Part shown: piece by piece, positions 16,453 to 26,435 of the stretch
Layout: each line of letters starts with the position of its first letter
Position numbering within the stretch: the first letter of the stretch is position 1
Source: Pseudoteredinibacter isoporae
GTDB taxonomy: Bacteria; Pseudomonadota; Gammaproteobacteria; Pseudomonadales; Cellvibrionaceae
DNA: 64,000 nucleotides
Reading direction: 5' to 3'
Assembly (NCBI RefSeq): GCF_011602085.1
Contig: NZ_JAAONY010000002.1
Span: 1,426,001 to 1,490,000, forward strand
Notes under the pieces: model-generated
The model's input: the letters and a program-made list of their open reading frames with translations, nothing else
Told to the model about the DNA's origin: nothing
Database searches by the model: none
Translations under genes and position numbers: made by a program

Positions 16453-17481
16453 TTATGACAGTTGCGCCCGCAAGGATTGACTGAGCGGGTGCGGCTGCCA
16501 ATAGTATTGCTGCTGTATATAGTCACTTCCCCAACGCTTAACATAGCCATGCAACTCATCAACAATGGGCTGCAACGCTATTTTGCCCTGCCGATACGCA
16601 TCCATACGCGCAAGCAAACCTTGCCGCACGTCCGCATCAAGCTCATTTTTGATATACCCCATCATATGCATCAAGGCGTTTACTTCGCCACCTTTACTCG
16701 ACCTGGTGTTTATGGCTGCCATAAAATCAAAGCGATAACTTTCGATCTGCTCGGCAACGTTTTCAGCGTTGCGCTTTGCCAATAAACGGCCCAACTTTTT
16801 ATAGGCCGGCACACTGTGGGCCATCAAGAGATATTTATAGCGCCCGTGAAATTTCAGTAGGTCGGCAAAGGACTGACGGCTAACAACATCGCGCAAACGC
16901 TGACAGGCGAACACAGCACTGAGAAAGTGGTCCAATCTTCGAGGCTCCTGCAGATCGCATTCCTGCGCAAGGGGTAAGTAGGCGTACCTTTGCTTAAGTT
17001 CCGCCGCAAAAACACCATCCAGGTATTGCTGCTGTTCTGAAGCAAAAGATCCATGTAAGGGCGCAGAACCCAAGGCGCAACTGGGTGAGCGCTGCATAAA
17101 AACATAGCCATCCAACGTACCCGCCTCAGCGAGAAACGTTTCACAGCCTTCGATCAGCATTGGTTTTAAATCTTTGGACACATCCAGTTCGACAGACTGG
17201 CCTGGATTGAATTTGAGCCGGGTCTCGTCACCGTCTTGATAAAGACCAATGGTCGGGCGAGGCACGCCCATGCCTGCGTTCAGCTCGGGACAAAAACCTT
17301 GCCAGCACAATAGCGTTGAAAGCCGCGTCTGAAGCAAGTCCGAAGCCTTGTCCCCACCATCATAACGAACCGCCTCACCCAGCAGACAGGCGCTGACACC
17401 CACCCTTGGAACACCACCTGGATCCCACTTGTGCTTTCTGACTTTCAATCCAAGACGGTCGGAATTTTCCAATGAACCCAT
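16453..17481 (-). CDS. DUF523-DUF1722 domain protein (YbgA-like)
   Basis: A 342-residue protein made of two domains. Residues about 25-165 are DUF523, with RVGVSACLLGEAVRYDGG, CPEL, MGVPRP and SPSCAL, all conserved cysteine-containing motifs. Residues about 195-335 are DUF1722 (YbgA), with LLKFHGRYKYLLMAHS and the conserved helical end GYVKRWGSDYI. Gammaproteobacteria often place this gene near photolyase or MerR regulators; neither is here. Function is unknown. The cysteine pattern suggests metal or Fe-S binding. The ATG used has only a weak ribosome site, so the first about 20 residues are uncertain. Confidence 0.85.
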   Translation of the reverse strand: MGSLENSDRLGLKVRKHKWDPGGVPRVGVSACLLGEAVRYDGGDKASDLLQTRLSTLLCWQGFCPELNAGMGVPRPTIGLYQDGDETRLKFNPGQSVELDVSKDLKPMLIEGCETFLAEAGTLDGYVFMQRSPSCALGSAPLHGSFASEQQQYLDGVFAAELKQRYAYLPLAQECDLQEPRRLDHFLSAVFACQRLRDVVSRQSFADLLKFHGRYKYLLMAHSVPAYKKLGRLLAKRNAENVAEQIESYRFDFMAAINTRSSKGGEVNALMHMMGYIKNELDADVRQGLLARMDAYRQGKIALQPIVDELHGYVKRWGSDYIQQQYYWQPHPLSQSLRAQLS

Positions 17482-17817
17482 ACCTTATACAGAACAAACA
17501 ATAAAAACCGCATGAACACGCTGATTTAATGCCTAAAGAATCACGGCTCAAACGCTGGCCCCAGGCAAAATACCACCACCTTGCAGGGGGATTCGCGCAG
17601 CACAATTCTCTAAAAAAACGCCATTATCCGACATTTCTACCAAATTCATTCTTCTAACTAGAGTTTGATTGCTCAGCATAAAGCAGCCTTATAACATGGC
17701 AATTTTACAGGCTCTGCTAAGCTTAAATGCTCTATTTCATGCCTGTTTGCACAGTGTAAATGTCCGACACATGCACCCAATACACGCTAACGATTTAATA
17801 CGCCAGGATAAGTAACT
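17482..17817. promoter_or_regulatory. 336-bp intergenic region upstream of kbl
   Basis: No gene is visible here. It must carry the promoter of the leftward DUF523 gene and that of kbl-tdh. A possible weak sigma-70 element toward kbl is TTGATT at 17665 with TATAAC at 17690, although the 19-bp spacing is not ideal. The kbl ATG is preceded by AGGA. I see no riboswitch or tRNA-like structure. Confidence 0.35.
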
Positions 17818-19020
17818 ATGCCGAGCTCCAGCAAAAACGAATTTTATCACAGCCTGCAAACTCAAATTGAGCAGATTAAAGCGGACGGGCTGTATAAACA
17901 GGAGCGCTTTATCAGCTCCCAACAGAGCACCTCCATTGAAGTTGCTGGCGAGCAAGTCATCAACCTCTGTGCAAACAATTATCTTGGCCTTGCCAATCAC
18001 CCCACCTTGATTAAAGCCGCTCAGCAAGCCGCTGACGATTATGGTTTTGGTGTGGCTTCTGTCCGTTTTATTTGCGGTACCCAAACCATCCACAAACAGT
18101 TGGAAAATGAACTTAGTGATTTCCTGAAAATGGAAGACACCATTCTTTACCCATCCTGTTTCGATGCAAATGGCGGCTTGTTTGAGTCTATTTTGGGCCC
18201 TGAAGATGCCATTATCAGTGATTCCTTGAATCACGCGAGCATCATTGATGGCGTCCGTCTATGTAAGGCTAAGCGCTATCGTTACGCCAACAACAATATG
18301 AGCGAGCTGGAAGCCCAGTTGCAAAAGGCCGAAGCGGAGGGCGCGCGCTTCAAACTGATCGCCACCGACGGTGTGTTTTCCATGGATGGCATTATTGCCG
18401 ATCTGGAATCCATTTGTGACTTGGCTGATAAATACAATGCATTGGTCATGGTGGATGATTCCCATGCGGTTGGCTTTGTCGGCGAGAACGGTCGCGGCAG
18501 CCATGAATACTGCAAGGTTATGGATCGTGTCGACATCATCACCGGCACTCTGGGTAAAGCCCTTGGCGGCGCATCTGGTGGTTTTACCGCAGCGAAAAAA
18601 GAAGTGGTCGAGATTCTGCGTCAGCGTTCACGCCCATACCTGTTTTCCAATTCGGTGGCCCCTGGCGTTGTTGCCACTTCTCTGAAGGTTCTTGAGTTAC
18701 TGCGTGAAGAGCCTCAACTGCGTGAGCAGCTATGGAAAAACGCCGGGTATTTCCGCGAAAAAATGAGCGCAGCCGGATTCACTCTGGCGGGTGCCGACCA
18801 CGCCATTATTCCGGTAATGATTGGCGATGCTCGATTAGCCAGTGAGATGGCCGACAAACTGCTCGAAAAAGGCGTGTATGTTATTGGCTTCTCATTCCCG
18901 GTCGTTCCTCGCGGAGAAGCACGTATTCGCACACAAATGTCAGCGCTGCACAGCCAGGAACAATTGGATCACGCGATTAATGCCTTTATTGAAGTGGGCA
19001 AAGAACTCGACATTATTTAA
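17818..19020 (+). CDS. kbl: Glycine C-acetyltransferase (2-amino-3-ketobutyrate CoA ligase)
   Basis: A 400-residue alpha-oxoamine synthase that uses PLP and CoA to cleave 2-amino-3-ketobutyrate to glycine and acetyl-CoA. Motifs along the chain are [49 protein letters not shown] and the PLP lysine K247 in [14 protein letters not shown]. Length and sequence are typical of Kbl rather than of KAS or BioF. It sits 52 bp before tdh, whose product supplies its unstable substrate; together they form the threonine-to-glycine pathway. Confidence 0.96.
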   Translation: MPSSSKNEFYHSLQTQIEQIKADGLYKQERFISSQQSTSIEVAGEQVINLCANNYLGLANHPTLIKAAQQAADDYGFGVASVRFICGTQTIHKQLENELSDFLKMEDTILYPSCFDANGGLFESILGPEDAIISDSLNHASIIDGVRLCKAKRYRYANNNMSELEAQLQKAEAEGARFKLIATDGVFSMDGIIADLESICDLADKYNALVMVDDSHAVGFVGENGRGSHEYCKVMDRVDIITGTLGKALGGASGGFTAAKKEVVEILRQRSRPYLFSNSVAPGVVATSLKVLELLREEPQLREQLWKNAGYFREKMSAAGFTLAGADHAIIPVMIGDARLASEMADKLLEKGVYVIGFSFPVVPRGEARIRTQMSALHSQEQLDHAINAFIEVGKELDII

Positions 19021-19072
19021 TTCCGGCTGGCCGCCTCAAGGTGCGCCACAAAGGTTTATGAGATAAAAGACG

Positions 19073-20095
19073 ATGAAAGCACTATCAAAATTACACCCTG
19101 AACCCGGTATCTGGCTGACGGACGTAGAAGCCCCAAAGCCCGGTGTTAACGATCTGTTGATCAAAACCCGATTGACCGCGATTTGCGGTACCGATATCCA
19201 TATCTACAACTGGGATAGCTGGTCGCAACAAACCATCCCGACACCGATGGTGGTTGGCCACGAATTTGTCGGTGAGGTGGTTGCCGTTGGTGAAGGCGTG
19301 AAGTCTTTTAAAATAGGGGATCGTGTTTCTGGCGAAGGTCATATTACTTGTGGACACTGCCGGAACTGCCGCGCCGGCCGACGCCATTACTGCGCCAACA
19401 CCCAAGGTATTGGCGTAAACATTCCTGGTGCCTTTGGCGAATACCTGACCCTACCCGAGGAAAACGCCTTCAAGATCCCTGAAGATATCAGTGATGAAAT
19501 GGCCTCTATTTTCGATCCGTTTGGAAATGCCGTCCACACCACTTTGAGCTTCGACCTCACCGGAGAAGATGTCCTGATCACCGGCGCAGGCCCCATCGGC
19601 ATTATGGCCGCAGGCATTGCCCGTCACGTTGGCGCACGCCATGTTGTCGTTACCGATATTAATGACCATCGCCTGGCTATGGCAGAAACAATGGGCGCCA
19701 GCCGGGTGGTAAACGTTGCCAAAGAATCCCTGGAAGACACCATGGCCGATCTTGGCATGACCGAAGGTTTTGATGTGGGACTGGAAATGTCCGGTGTTCC
19801 AAGCGCTTTTCAAAGCATGCTGACAAATATGATTCACGGCGGCAAAATCGCCATGCTCGGAATTCCACCCGACGATATGGCCATCGACTGGAACCAGGTT
19901 ATTTTTAAAAGCCTGACCATTAAAGGTATCTACGGACGCGAGATGTTTGATACCTGGCACAAAATGGCGTGCCTGCTGCAATCCGGCCTGGACCTAAGTC
20001 CCGTAATCACCCACCAGTTTGATGTCGACGAGTTCCAACAGGGCTTTGACACCATGTTGTCGGGTCAGAGCGGAAAAGTTATTTTGAAGTGGTAA
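19073..20095 (+). CDS. tdh: L-threonine 3-dehydrogenase
   Basis: A 340-residue zinc-dependent medium-chain dehydrogenase that oxidises threonine to 2-amino-3-ketobutyrate with NAD. The catalytic zinc ligand C38 is in [13 protein letters not shown], with GHEF following near residue 63. The structural zinc cluster is [15 protein letters not shown], and the Rossmann motif is [18 protein letters not shown]. Length and motifs match E. coli Tdh (341 residues). It is the second gene of the kbl-tdh unit. Confidence 0.96.
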   Translation: MKALSKLHPEPGIWLTDVEAPKPGVNDLLIKTRLTAICGTDIHIYNWDSWSQQTIPTPMVVGHEFVGEVVAVGEGVKSFKIGDRVSGEGHITCGHCRNCRAGRRHYCANTQGIGVNIPGAFGEYLTLPEENAFKIPEDISDEMASIFDPFGNAVHTTLSFDLTGEDVLITGAGPIGIMAAGIARHVGARHVVVTDINDHRLAMAETMGASRVVNVAKESLEDTMADLGMTEGFDVGLEMSGVPSAFQSMLTNMIHGGKIAMLGIPPDDMAIDWNQVIFKSLTIKGIYGREMFDTWHKMACLLQSGLDLSPVITHQFDVDEFQQGFDTMLSGQSGKVILKW

Positions 20096-20200
20096 GCACC
20101 ACCTCAAGCCCTACAGGATAAAAACACGCTGCTGGAAGCCAAACGACAACAACACTAAAACAAAAGCAGCTTTACCGATTTAGCCGAGGATTAGCGCCAT

Positions 20201-21601
20201 ATGGCCATCAGTGTTTTTGATTTGTTTAAAGTGGGCATTGGCCCTTCCAGCTCCCATACCGTGGGCCCCATGCGAGCGGCAAAACAATTTTGCCTGGCTC
20301 TTAAAAAAGCCAATGTCTTTGAGCAGACCGCTCGCATTCATTCCGATATGTACGGTTCCTTGGGCGCTACCGGTGTCGGCCACGGGACGGCAAAAGCGGT
20401 TATTCTGGGATTACTTGGCGAAACCCCGGAAGATGTCGACGTCGACAACATTGCCCGCATGGTCACAGAAGCGCGCGAGGAAAAGTTTCTTAAGCTTCTT
20501 GGCGAACGCATTATCGACTTCAACGAAAGTGACGATTTAATTCTTCACCGACGGAAAACCCTGCCCTACCACCCGAATGGAATGGGCTTTCAAGCCTATG
20601 ACCAAAATGGTGAACTGCTGCTGGAGAAAACCTACTATTCCGTTGGCGGCGGCTTTATCGTTGGCGAACAAACAGCACAGGTAGATGCTGTCACAGACGA
20701 TCCACGTCCGTCAGATTACAAATTTGATTCCGCCGCACAATTATTGGAGATATGTAAAAAACACCAGATTAGTGTCTCGGACGTCATGTGGCATAACGAA
20801 GAAGCCTGGCGTCCCAAAGCGGAGACCGCCAAGGGCCTGATGGACATTTGGGCGGTCATGCAGGAATGCGTTAACAACGGCCTACGTCACGAAGGCTTAT
20901 TGCCGGGAGGCTTGAAAGTTAAGCGACGCGCCCGGGAAATGCAGCAGCAACTGCTCAGTCGCCCGGAAGCTTCATTGGCTGACCCACTCACCACATTAGA
21001 CTGGGTAACTCTATACGCACTCGCGGTAAATGAAGAGAACGCCGCTGGCGGCCGAATGGTTACAGCTCCCACAAACGGCGCCGCCGGTATTATCCCCGCG
21101 GTGCTGCACTACTACATTCGCTTTGTACCCGGTGCCAATGATGAAGGTGTTCAGAACTTTCTACTGACCTCCGCAGCTATCGGTACGCTATACAAACGCA
21201 ATGCATCCATCTCTGGCGCAGATGTCGGATGTCAGGGCGAAGTCGGCTCAGCCTGCTCAATGGCCGCTGGCGGCCTGGCCGAGGTATTGGGAGGAAGCCC
21301 GGCTCAAGTAGAAAACGCGGCCGAAATCGCCATGGAACACAACCTGGGCCTGACCTGCGATCCTATAGGCGGTCTAGTACAGGTACCCTGCATCGAACGC
21401 AACGCCATGGCCGCCATTAAAGCCATCCACGCCGCCCGAATGGCACTGCGAGGGGACGGCTCACACTTCGTCTCCCTCGACAAAGTCATCAAAACCATGC
21501 GCGACACCGGTCGCGACATGCAGGAAAAGTACAAAGAAACATCCCGCGGCGGACTGGCCGTGAATGTGCTGGAAGTGCCGGTGAATATTATTGAGTGTTA
21601 G
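20201..21601 (+). CDS. sdaA: L-serine ammonia-lyase (L-serine dehydratase), iron-sulfur type
   Basis: A 466-residue single-chain L-serine deaminase that converts serine to pyruvate and ammonia with a 4Fe-4S cluster. The N-terminal beta domain opens [20 protein letters not shown]. The catalytic alpha domain contains the cluster cysteines in [20 protein letters not shown] and in [19 protein letters not shown] precedes the ATG. It follows kbl-tdh by 105 bp on the same strand. Glycine from threonine can be turned to serine by GlyA (not here) and then to pyruvate, so the three genes make a coherent route. Confidence 0.95.
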   Translation: MAISVFDLFKVGIGPSSSHTVGPMRAAKQFCLALKKANVFEQTARIHSDMYGSLGATGVGHGTAKAVILGLLGETPEDVDVDNIARMVTEAREEKFLKLLGERIIDFNESDDLILHRRKTLPYHPNGMGFQAYDQNGELLLEKTYYSVGGGFIVGEQTAQVDAVTDDPRPSDYKFDSAAQLLEICKKHQISVSDVMWHNEEAWRPKAETAKGLMDIWAVMQECVNNGLRHEGLLPGGLKVKRRAREMQQQLLSRPEASLADPLTTLDWVTLYALAVNEENAAGGRMVTAPTNGAAGIIPAVLHYYIRFVPGANDEGVQNFLLTSAAIGTLYKRNASISGADVGCQGEVGSACSMAAGGLAEVLGGSPAQVENAAEIAMEHNLGLTCDPIGGLVQVPCIERNAMAAIKAIHAARMALRGDGSHFVSLDKVIKTMRDTGRDMQEKYKETSRGGLAVNVLEVPVNIIEC

Positions 21602-21607
21602 AGAAAC

Positions 21608-21636
21608 AGCAGGCATCACGACATGTGGTACCTGCT
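21608..21636. terminator. Hairpin between convergent sdaA and the SpeE-fusion gene
   Basis: AGCAGGCATCAC and GTGGTACCTGCT can pair over 12 positions with one mismatch and one G-T around a five-base loop, in the 48 bp between two converging genes. There is no strong T-tract, so it is a candidate bidirectional terminator only. Confidence 0.5.
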
Positions 21637-21649
21637 TAATCCAAACAGG

Positions 21650-24607
21650 TTAAATTCCTTTTTCAGAAAGGAAAATTAGACTTCTCAGCTCCATATCCTT
21701 CATCATATTTTTATAACCCTGAGGGCTGACAGATCTCGAAAACTGTTTCTTCTCACCAAGTTTAATTTGAGCAGCCAGATTAAAGGAGAGAACTCTCCTC
21801 GAAAAGCTTGAATCCAAACTTTCTTTCTCCAAGATGGAATCTGACACTTCTTTCACTGAAAGATAATCCTGCTTGAGCCACAACTTGTGGATCTTTACCC
21901 AGCTCTGCGCCAAATTACTCAATCTATTTATGTTACAAGACTCGAGATCATCAAGAAGCTTTAACATTTTAGCATCCGGATAAAAACCAAACAGCCAACC
22001 AACAACTTCGATTATCTTTTCAGAGCTAGACTCTTTAAAGGTGGAAATATCCCGTGCACAGGTCTTTAAATAAGTGGCAGCCCAACCAGAGTGTCTACTT
22101 CGATTATCATCTAAACTTTCAATCGAAAAACCACGCAGCAAATTCTCTTCCAATCTTCTATCAAATTCTTGAATCAAATTGTACTTTTCAGAATCTTCAA
22201 TAAGTACCGTTTCCATAACCCGTTCAATCTCGGAAAACTTCTCATCACTGACCTCACGCAGCAACTTCGCACTCCGCAATTGTGTTATTCCAGTTGCTGT
22301 CTCCTGCTTAAAACGAGCCTTACTTGCTCCATAGTCAAGAACAGGGAAGTAGTCGGAATTAGCCGGCACAGGAAAAGATTCAAATAATGCAGCCAAAACA
22401 GACTTGCCGGCTAACTTTCGAAACTCAATATCCTCCGAGCTCATCACATCTATCTTCTTTAGCTCATCAGACAAGGCATCTATCTCAAAAAGGGTATTGA
22501 AATCCGAAACCAGAGTTTTATTAGACGCGACGAATGCAAAATCACTAGTTGCCACTTGATAGATATGAATATCTTCAAAACTGTTCTCCAGCGCCTTATA
22601 GACAGTCGCCAACAATTCTGGGTTTAACTCGTAAACGTGCATCCACTGAACCAAAACACCATCATCACTCAGGTATTTTTGAATATCTTTGTAAAACTCT
22701 TCAGTAAACAGACCCGCAACACCACTCACCCAAGGGTTTGGCGGCTCAGAGATAATCACGTCATAAGAGCTTTGTGACGCTGCGAAGTAAGTCTTGGCAT
22801 CTTCAATAATAACCTTGCTTCTGGAGTCGTTAAAAATTTTACCGACTTTACTTTCAAATAATTTTGCAGCATGGAAGACTTCTTCTTCAATTTCAACCGT
22901 ATCCACCCTTGTAACATCGGGATTCAACAAGGCGGTATGTGCAGTCATCCCGGACCCCATCCCAATATTAGCAATGAGCTTAGCGTCCGGCTTGTAAACG
23001 TATGGCAGCGCACCTAACAATGCCATCGTAGGCTCATCGGCTGAATATCGAGCATCCTCACCAGGTTGCGTCAACAAAATACCCGCATCGGGTTTTCCAT
23101 TGTTAACCAATACATAAGTGTTACCCACACGCTTTACGGCAACTGTTGAAGTTTTTCCATCTTCGTGAAAAACCACCTCAGAATTATCTGTTTGCAGGTT
23201 CATACCGTAACGAAAAACACCTGATGCCATTCGTTTAGTATCAAAAACAACGGATGAGAAGACTAAGACTATCACAGCGGAGCTTGACACAAGACCGACT
23301 ACCACACGCTTATTTTCGAGCTTATCTCGATACACCCACAACAAAAAAGCACCTAGTAATAAATCAATTCCGCCACCGATTACAATAACGGATTTTAAAC
23401 CTAAAATTGGCATAATTATCTGCGAAGCAAGAGCAACACCTACAATAGCTCCTATTGTATTCCAAGCGTAAACCCTTCCGATTGAGGAATCACCAGACTT
23501 ATTTTGAATTAACAAATAGCTGATAAGTGGAAGAGTTGTGCCCGCACAAATTGTAGCGGGTAGCATTACTAACAAGGAAATTAGTAGACTAAACAATAGG
23601 TAGAGGAAATGCCCCTCATCTGTTCTATCAATTGCACTAACGACAAAACTCATAAAGTCAAAAGTTTTGCCGTATAGGGGAATGGTCAAAATAGCCAAAA
23701 CTCCCATCGTAATTTGTATCAAAGCCAGAGCAATTATTGGATTTTTAAATCTGTCAATCTTCTTCCGAATCCAAAAGCCGCCTATGGCCAAGCCAAGAAT
23801 AAATGCAGCTAACATAATCTCGAAGGAATGAGTGGAACCACCCAACACCATAGTTAGCATGCGGATCCAGGCTATTTCATAGAGAAAAGAAGCAACGCCG
23901 GTTAATCCCGCAATAACCAGAAGATACTTGTTGATCGAGTTTACACTTTCCAGCTTAACTGGCTGCTGAGGAAAATTGTCGCCTTTAACCATCCTATAAA
24001 CGATGACCGACAAAATAATATTGATAATCCCAGCGGTCATTACAGACCCAGGTAAACCCACAGCAGGTAAAATTACGAAGGAGTTAAACAATATACCGAT
24101 GGCGGCCCCAAAGCTATTTGCAAAGTATAGCTTTGCAATCGTATTGCCAGGTTGCTCCGGGAATTTCCGTAAGATGCCCACTGTCAACAATGGGAAGGTA
24201 GCACCCAGCATTATGGACTGAGGCAATATTAAAACCGCAGCTATAGACCACTTTACAATGTGGACGAATTCCGGGGACCCAAGAGAGGGGATCAAATGGT
24301 TAAACGTAAAGGATTGGGTAGCTGTAAAAACACTATGGAAAAGAATGCCCAGTATCCCTACCAATAATTCCACAACACCGTAGCACAAGATTAAATTCGT
24401 GAGCCTCTTCGACAGCTTCGCTGCGACCATCGAACCGATTGCCATCCCTCCCATAAAGATTGCCAACACCAATACTTGCGCATAGGATGCATGGCCAAGG
24501 AGTAATTTTAAATAGTGAGACCAAATAGATTCATAAATAAGTCCGGAAAATCCTGACAACATAAATACTAATGTGAACGCTGCCAATAACGCCTGTTTTT
24601 TAATCAT
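21650..24607 (-). CDS. Membrane protein fused to a spermidine-synthase-like domain
   Basis: A 985-residue protein of three parts. Residues about 1-455 hold roughly a dozen membrane helices in two related halves; FSGLIYESIWSHYLKLLLG and ASFLYEIAWIRMLTMVLGG are the repeated starts, as in fused MFS/spermidine synthases. Residues about 480-770 are a spermidine-synthase-type Rossmann domain (NIGMGSGMTAHTALL, then SEPPNPWVSGVAGLFT). About 200 helical residues follow that I do not recognise. The D-S/T-x-D-P motif carrying the catalytic aspartate of aminopropyltransferases is replaced by SEPPNP, so a polyamine product is doubtful. It lies downstream of a type IV pilin gene in the same A/T-rich block, suggesting a role in envelope or pilus modification; this is inference. 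Confidence 0.85.
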   Translation of the reverse strand: MIKKQALLAAFTLVFMLSGFSGLIYESIWSHYLKLLLGHASYAQVLVLAIFMGGMAIGSMVAAKLSKRLTNLILCYGVVELLVGILGILFHSVFTATQSFTFNHLIPSLGSPEFVHIVKWSIAAVLILPQSIMLGATFPLLTVGILRKFPEQPGNTIAKLYFANSFGAAIGILFNSFVILPAVGLPGSVMTAGIINIILSVIVYRMVKGDNFPQQPVKLESVNSINKYLLVIAGLTGVASFLYEIAWIRMLTMVLGGSTHSFEIMLAAFILGLAIGGFWIRKKIDRFKNPIIALALIQITMGVLAILTIPLYGKTFDFMSFVVSAIDRTDEGHFLYLLFSLLISLLVMLPATICAGTTLPLISYLLIQNKSGDSSIGRVYAWNTIGAIVGVALASQIIMPILGLKSVIVIGGGIDLLLGAFLLWVYRDKLENKRVVVGLVSSSAVIVLVFSSVVFDTKRMASGVFRYGMNLQTDNSEVVFHEDGKTSTVAVKRVGNTYVLVNNGKPDAGILLTQPGEDARYSADEPTMALLGALPYVYKPDAKLIANIGMGSGMTAHTALLNPDVTRVDTVEIEEEVFHAAKLFESKVGKIFNDSRSKVIIEDAKTYFAASQSSYDVIISEPPNPWVSGVAGLFTEEFYKDIQKYLSDDGVLVQWMHVYELNPELLATVYKALENSFEDIHIYQVATSDFAFVASNKTLVSDFNTLFEIDALSDELKKIDVMSSEDIEFRKLAGKSVLAALFESFPVPANSDYFPVLDYGASKARFKQETATGITQLRSAKLLREVSDEKFSEIERVMETVLIEDSEKYNLIQEFDRRLEENLLRGFSIESLDDNRSRHSGWAATYLKTCARDISTFKESSSEKIIEVVGWLFGFYPDAKMLKLLDDLESCNINRLSNLAQSWVKIHKLWLKQDYLSVKEVSDSILEKESLDSSFSRRVLSFNLAAQIKLGEKKQFSRSVSPQGYKNMMKDMELRSLIFLSEKGI

Positions 24608-24775
24608 ATGTTATGTTCAACTATCTTGGTATAGAGGGGTGTACACTCAAAGAACTAGAACTCGATATACTCTCTGTCCCGGCCAGAGTGTGAAAAATGC
24701 GAGGGACACTTTGTCGACGTCAGGGCCTACTCGTGATTTCCTACCTGAAGTCAATATCACCCTACTTCAGACAGG

Positions 24776-24812
24776 GTGACAACTTACGAGCGACATGTGA
24801 CAAAATTTGTCA
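24776..24812 (-). promoter_or_regulatory. Cluster of TGTC(A/G)C motifs and a palindrome upstream of the SpeE-fusion gene
   Basis: Read leftward, this stretch has TGTCAC at 24802-24797, TGTCGC at 24795-24790 and TGTCAC at 24781-24776. The first overlaps a perfect palindrome, TGACAAAATTTGTCA (24798-24812). TGTC-type repeats are the recognition element of PilR-class activators, and similar motifs occur before the pilin gene at 34.6 kb. No convincing -24/-12 element lies between here and the start codon at 24607. Confidence 0.4.
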
Positions 24813-24817
24813 ACACA

Positions 24818-25273
24818 TTAGGGAGTTGAGCGACACTCCCAAGGCAAATACTCATTGGGTACCGGATTAACTCCTCCCGGCCTGCAGGTATGGTTAAGCA
24901 ACCCATCACTATTAGTAGCAAAATGCAGGGCAACAGTAGAACCACTGATTCTAGCGCCAATATTGTCTCTCATCGTAGCGATATAGACACCTGGAGCACC
25001 ATCACCGATGCTTGCAGTAAATTTCCCACTCGAAACCTTAACGCCTATATAGTCATTAAGCTCAGCAACAGTAGGAAAACTGCCTTTTTCTCCTACATAT
25101 TTGTGGATATCAGTTTTCATCGCCCTCATTAGACCTACTGGCTCGGCGACCTTCGCTCGGGATGTATAATCTTGATATGCCGGAAGTGCGACCGTTGCCA
25201 GAATTCCAATTATTGCAATTACAATCATTAGCTCTATCAAAGAAAACCCTTTATTTTTAGAATATATTTTCAT
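24818..25273 (-). CDS. Type IV major pilin, first copy (PilA-like)
   Basis: A 151-residue prepilin from the ATG at 25273; the longer frame to 25378 has no pilin logic. The leader MKIYSKNKG is cut before [27 protein letters not shown], so the mature chain is 142 residues with the obligatory E5. The C-terminal disulfide loop runs from C in NHTCRPGG to C in PWECR. An ungapped hand alignment with the pilin at 34.2 kb gives 75 of 142 identical mature residues, most divergent in the exposed middle. PilD, encoded at 37.9 kb, would process it. The ribosome site is weak. Its own sigma-54 promoter lies 40 bp upstream. Confidence 0.92.
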   Translation of the reverse strand: MKIYSKNKGFSLIELMIVIAIIGILATVALPAYQDYTSRAKVAEPVGLMRAMKTDIHKYVGEKGSFPTVAELNDYIGVKVSSGKFTASIGDGAPGVYIATMRDNIGARISGSTVALHFATNSDGLLNHTCRPGGVNPVPNEYLPWECRSTP

Positions 25274-25311
25274 TCGGTGCCATGCCCATGGATAACAGTA
25301 CAGCACGCTTA

Positions 25312-25327
25312 CGCAAAATCTGTTCCA
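25312..25327 (-). promoter_or_regulatory. Sigma-54 (-24/-12) promoter of the first pilin gene
   Basis: Read leftward the sequence is TGGAACAGATTTTGCG, with the invariant GG and GC exactly 10 bases apart, matching the consensus TGGCACGRNNNTTGCW at most positions. The GC lies 40 bp before the ATG, predicting a 5' leader of about 28 nt. The spacing is the same as at the other pilin gene. Confidence 0.7.
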
Positions 25328-25364
25328 ATTACAGGCACCCCCTATTACGCCAGACTTGTCGGCT

Positions 25365-26435
25365 TTAAATTTCACCAAGACTCAATTTAACTCTATCGGC
25401 GATTCTTCTACTATCTCGCCTTATTCCCCGAAGATATCTACTGGTAAAATTAAACAAGTTATCAAATCCAATAAAGTACAATCCTGGGTACTCTTCTTCC
25501 AAATGACTGGATATTTCAGCCATCTCACCGTCTTGGATTGCCAAGTCAAGCCCCTCCAAGTACTCTAGTTTCGGCTGATAGCCAGTTGCAAGCCAAACAG
25601 TATCGACATTGAGGGGATGAATCCCTTCTTCTAAAAATACCTGCCCCGACTCAATAGACTTTGGAGCCCCGTATACCGGAATTTCACCTGAACATATATA
25701 TCCTCTAATTTTTCCGCCATCCATTACAGGATAAGAATCCCCCTTCAAATCAGGCTTACAAAACAGCTTTAAACTCTCCCAGAAAAAGTAAACCTGCTCT
25801 CGAAGCGCTCCATAAAGTGTATCGTTTTTCTTGACTTCCACCCCCCCTCTAGAGGACAAGGAAACAGAAATCCCCGATGAACACAACTCTTCAGCAAGCT
25901 GGCCAGCAGTAACACGCCTCCCAACCACTAACACACTGGATACACCACGCTCAAGCAGTTGATCAACGTTTTTAAATGAACTAGCATGAAAAACGTCAAC
26001 CGAACCGTCACTTTCTATTTCGGGGATGTACGGGTTTCCAAAATATCCACTTGCACAAACGACAGCACGGCACTTAATTTCACCATTCGACGTTTCAAGC
26101 AAATAACCTTCTTCCCCTTTACGTACAGCATTGACATTCTCTGTTATCAGAGGCCCAAGCTCCTTTTCCTTATAATATGACTCAAGGTACTTTACAAAAG
26201 ACGATCGAGAGTGCTTTTTAAATGCATAAAAAGGGTTAAGAGCAGTCCCTGGCAGCATATTTGTCCACCATGGGCTTACCAGCTTCAAACTATCATTCAT
26301 CCTCTTCCAGGAAGAACCAACACCCTCTCGGTCAAGCAATGCAAATTCAACACCTAACTTCTTTAGATGATAAGCAACACTTAAGCCCGCCGGACCCGCC
26401 CCAATAATAACGCAGTCGAATTGCTTACTATTCAT
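25365..26435 (-). CDS. FAD/NAD(P)-binding oxidoreductase (flavin monooxygenase-like)
   Basis: A 356-residue two-dinucleotide-binding flavoprotein. The FAD motif [17 protein letters not shown] is at residues 8-24. A second Rossmann element, [17 protein letters not shown], has RRVTAG where NADPH sites usually read GxGxSG. The late motif [17 protein letters not shown] closes the FAD site. It resembles CzcO/YUCCA-type monooxygenases, which hydroxylate small molecules or act as reductases. Its stop is 91 bp before the pilin start, and its first codons overlap the methyltransferase gene by 8 bp, so it is the last gene of the modification operon. Substrate unknown. Confidence 0.82.
   Translation of the reverse strand: MNSKQFDCVIIGAGPAGLSVAYHLKKLGVEFALLDREGVGSSWKRMNDSLKLVSPWWTNMLPGTALNPFYAFKKHSRSSFVKYLESYYKEKELGPLITENVNAVRKGEEGYLLETSNGEIKCRAVVCASGYFGNPYIPEIESDGSVDVFHASSFKNVDQLLERGVSSVLVVGRRVTAGQLAEELCSSGISVSLSSRGGVEVKKNDTLYGALREQVYFFWESLKLFCKPDLKGDSYPVMDGGKIRGYICSGEIPVYGAPKSIESGQVFLEEGIHPLNVDTVWLATGYQPKLEYLEGLDLAIQDGEMAEISSHLEEEYPGLYFIGFDNLFNFTSRYLRGIRRDSRRIADRVKLSLGEI

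Noticed and set aside
25274-25378. 35-residue N-terminal extension of the first pilin
   Set aside because: It would put the prepilin cleavage site 44 residues in and would run through the sigma-54 promoter; leader MKIYSKNKG is normal.
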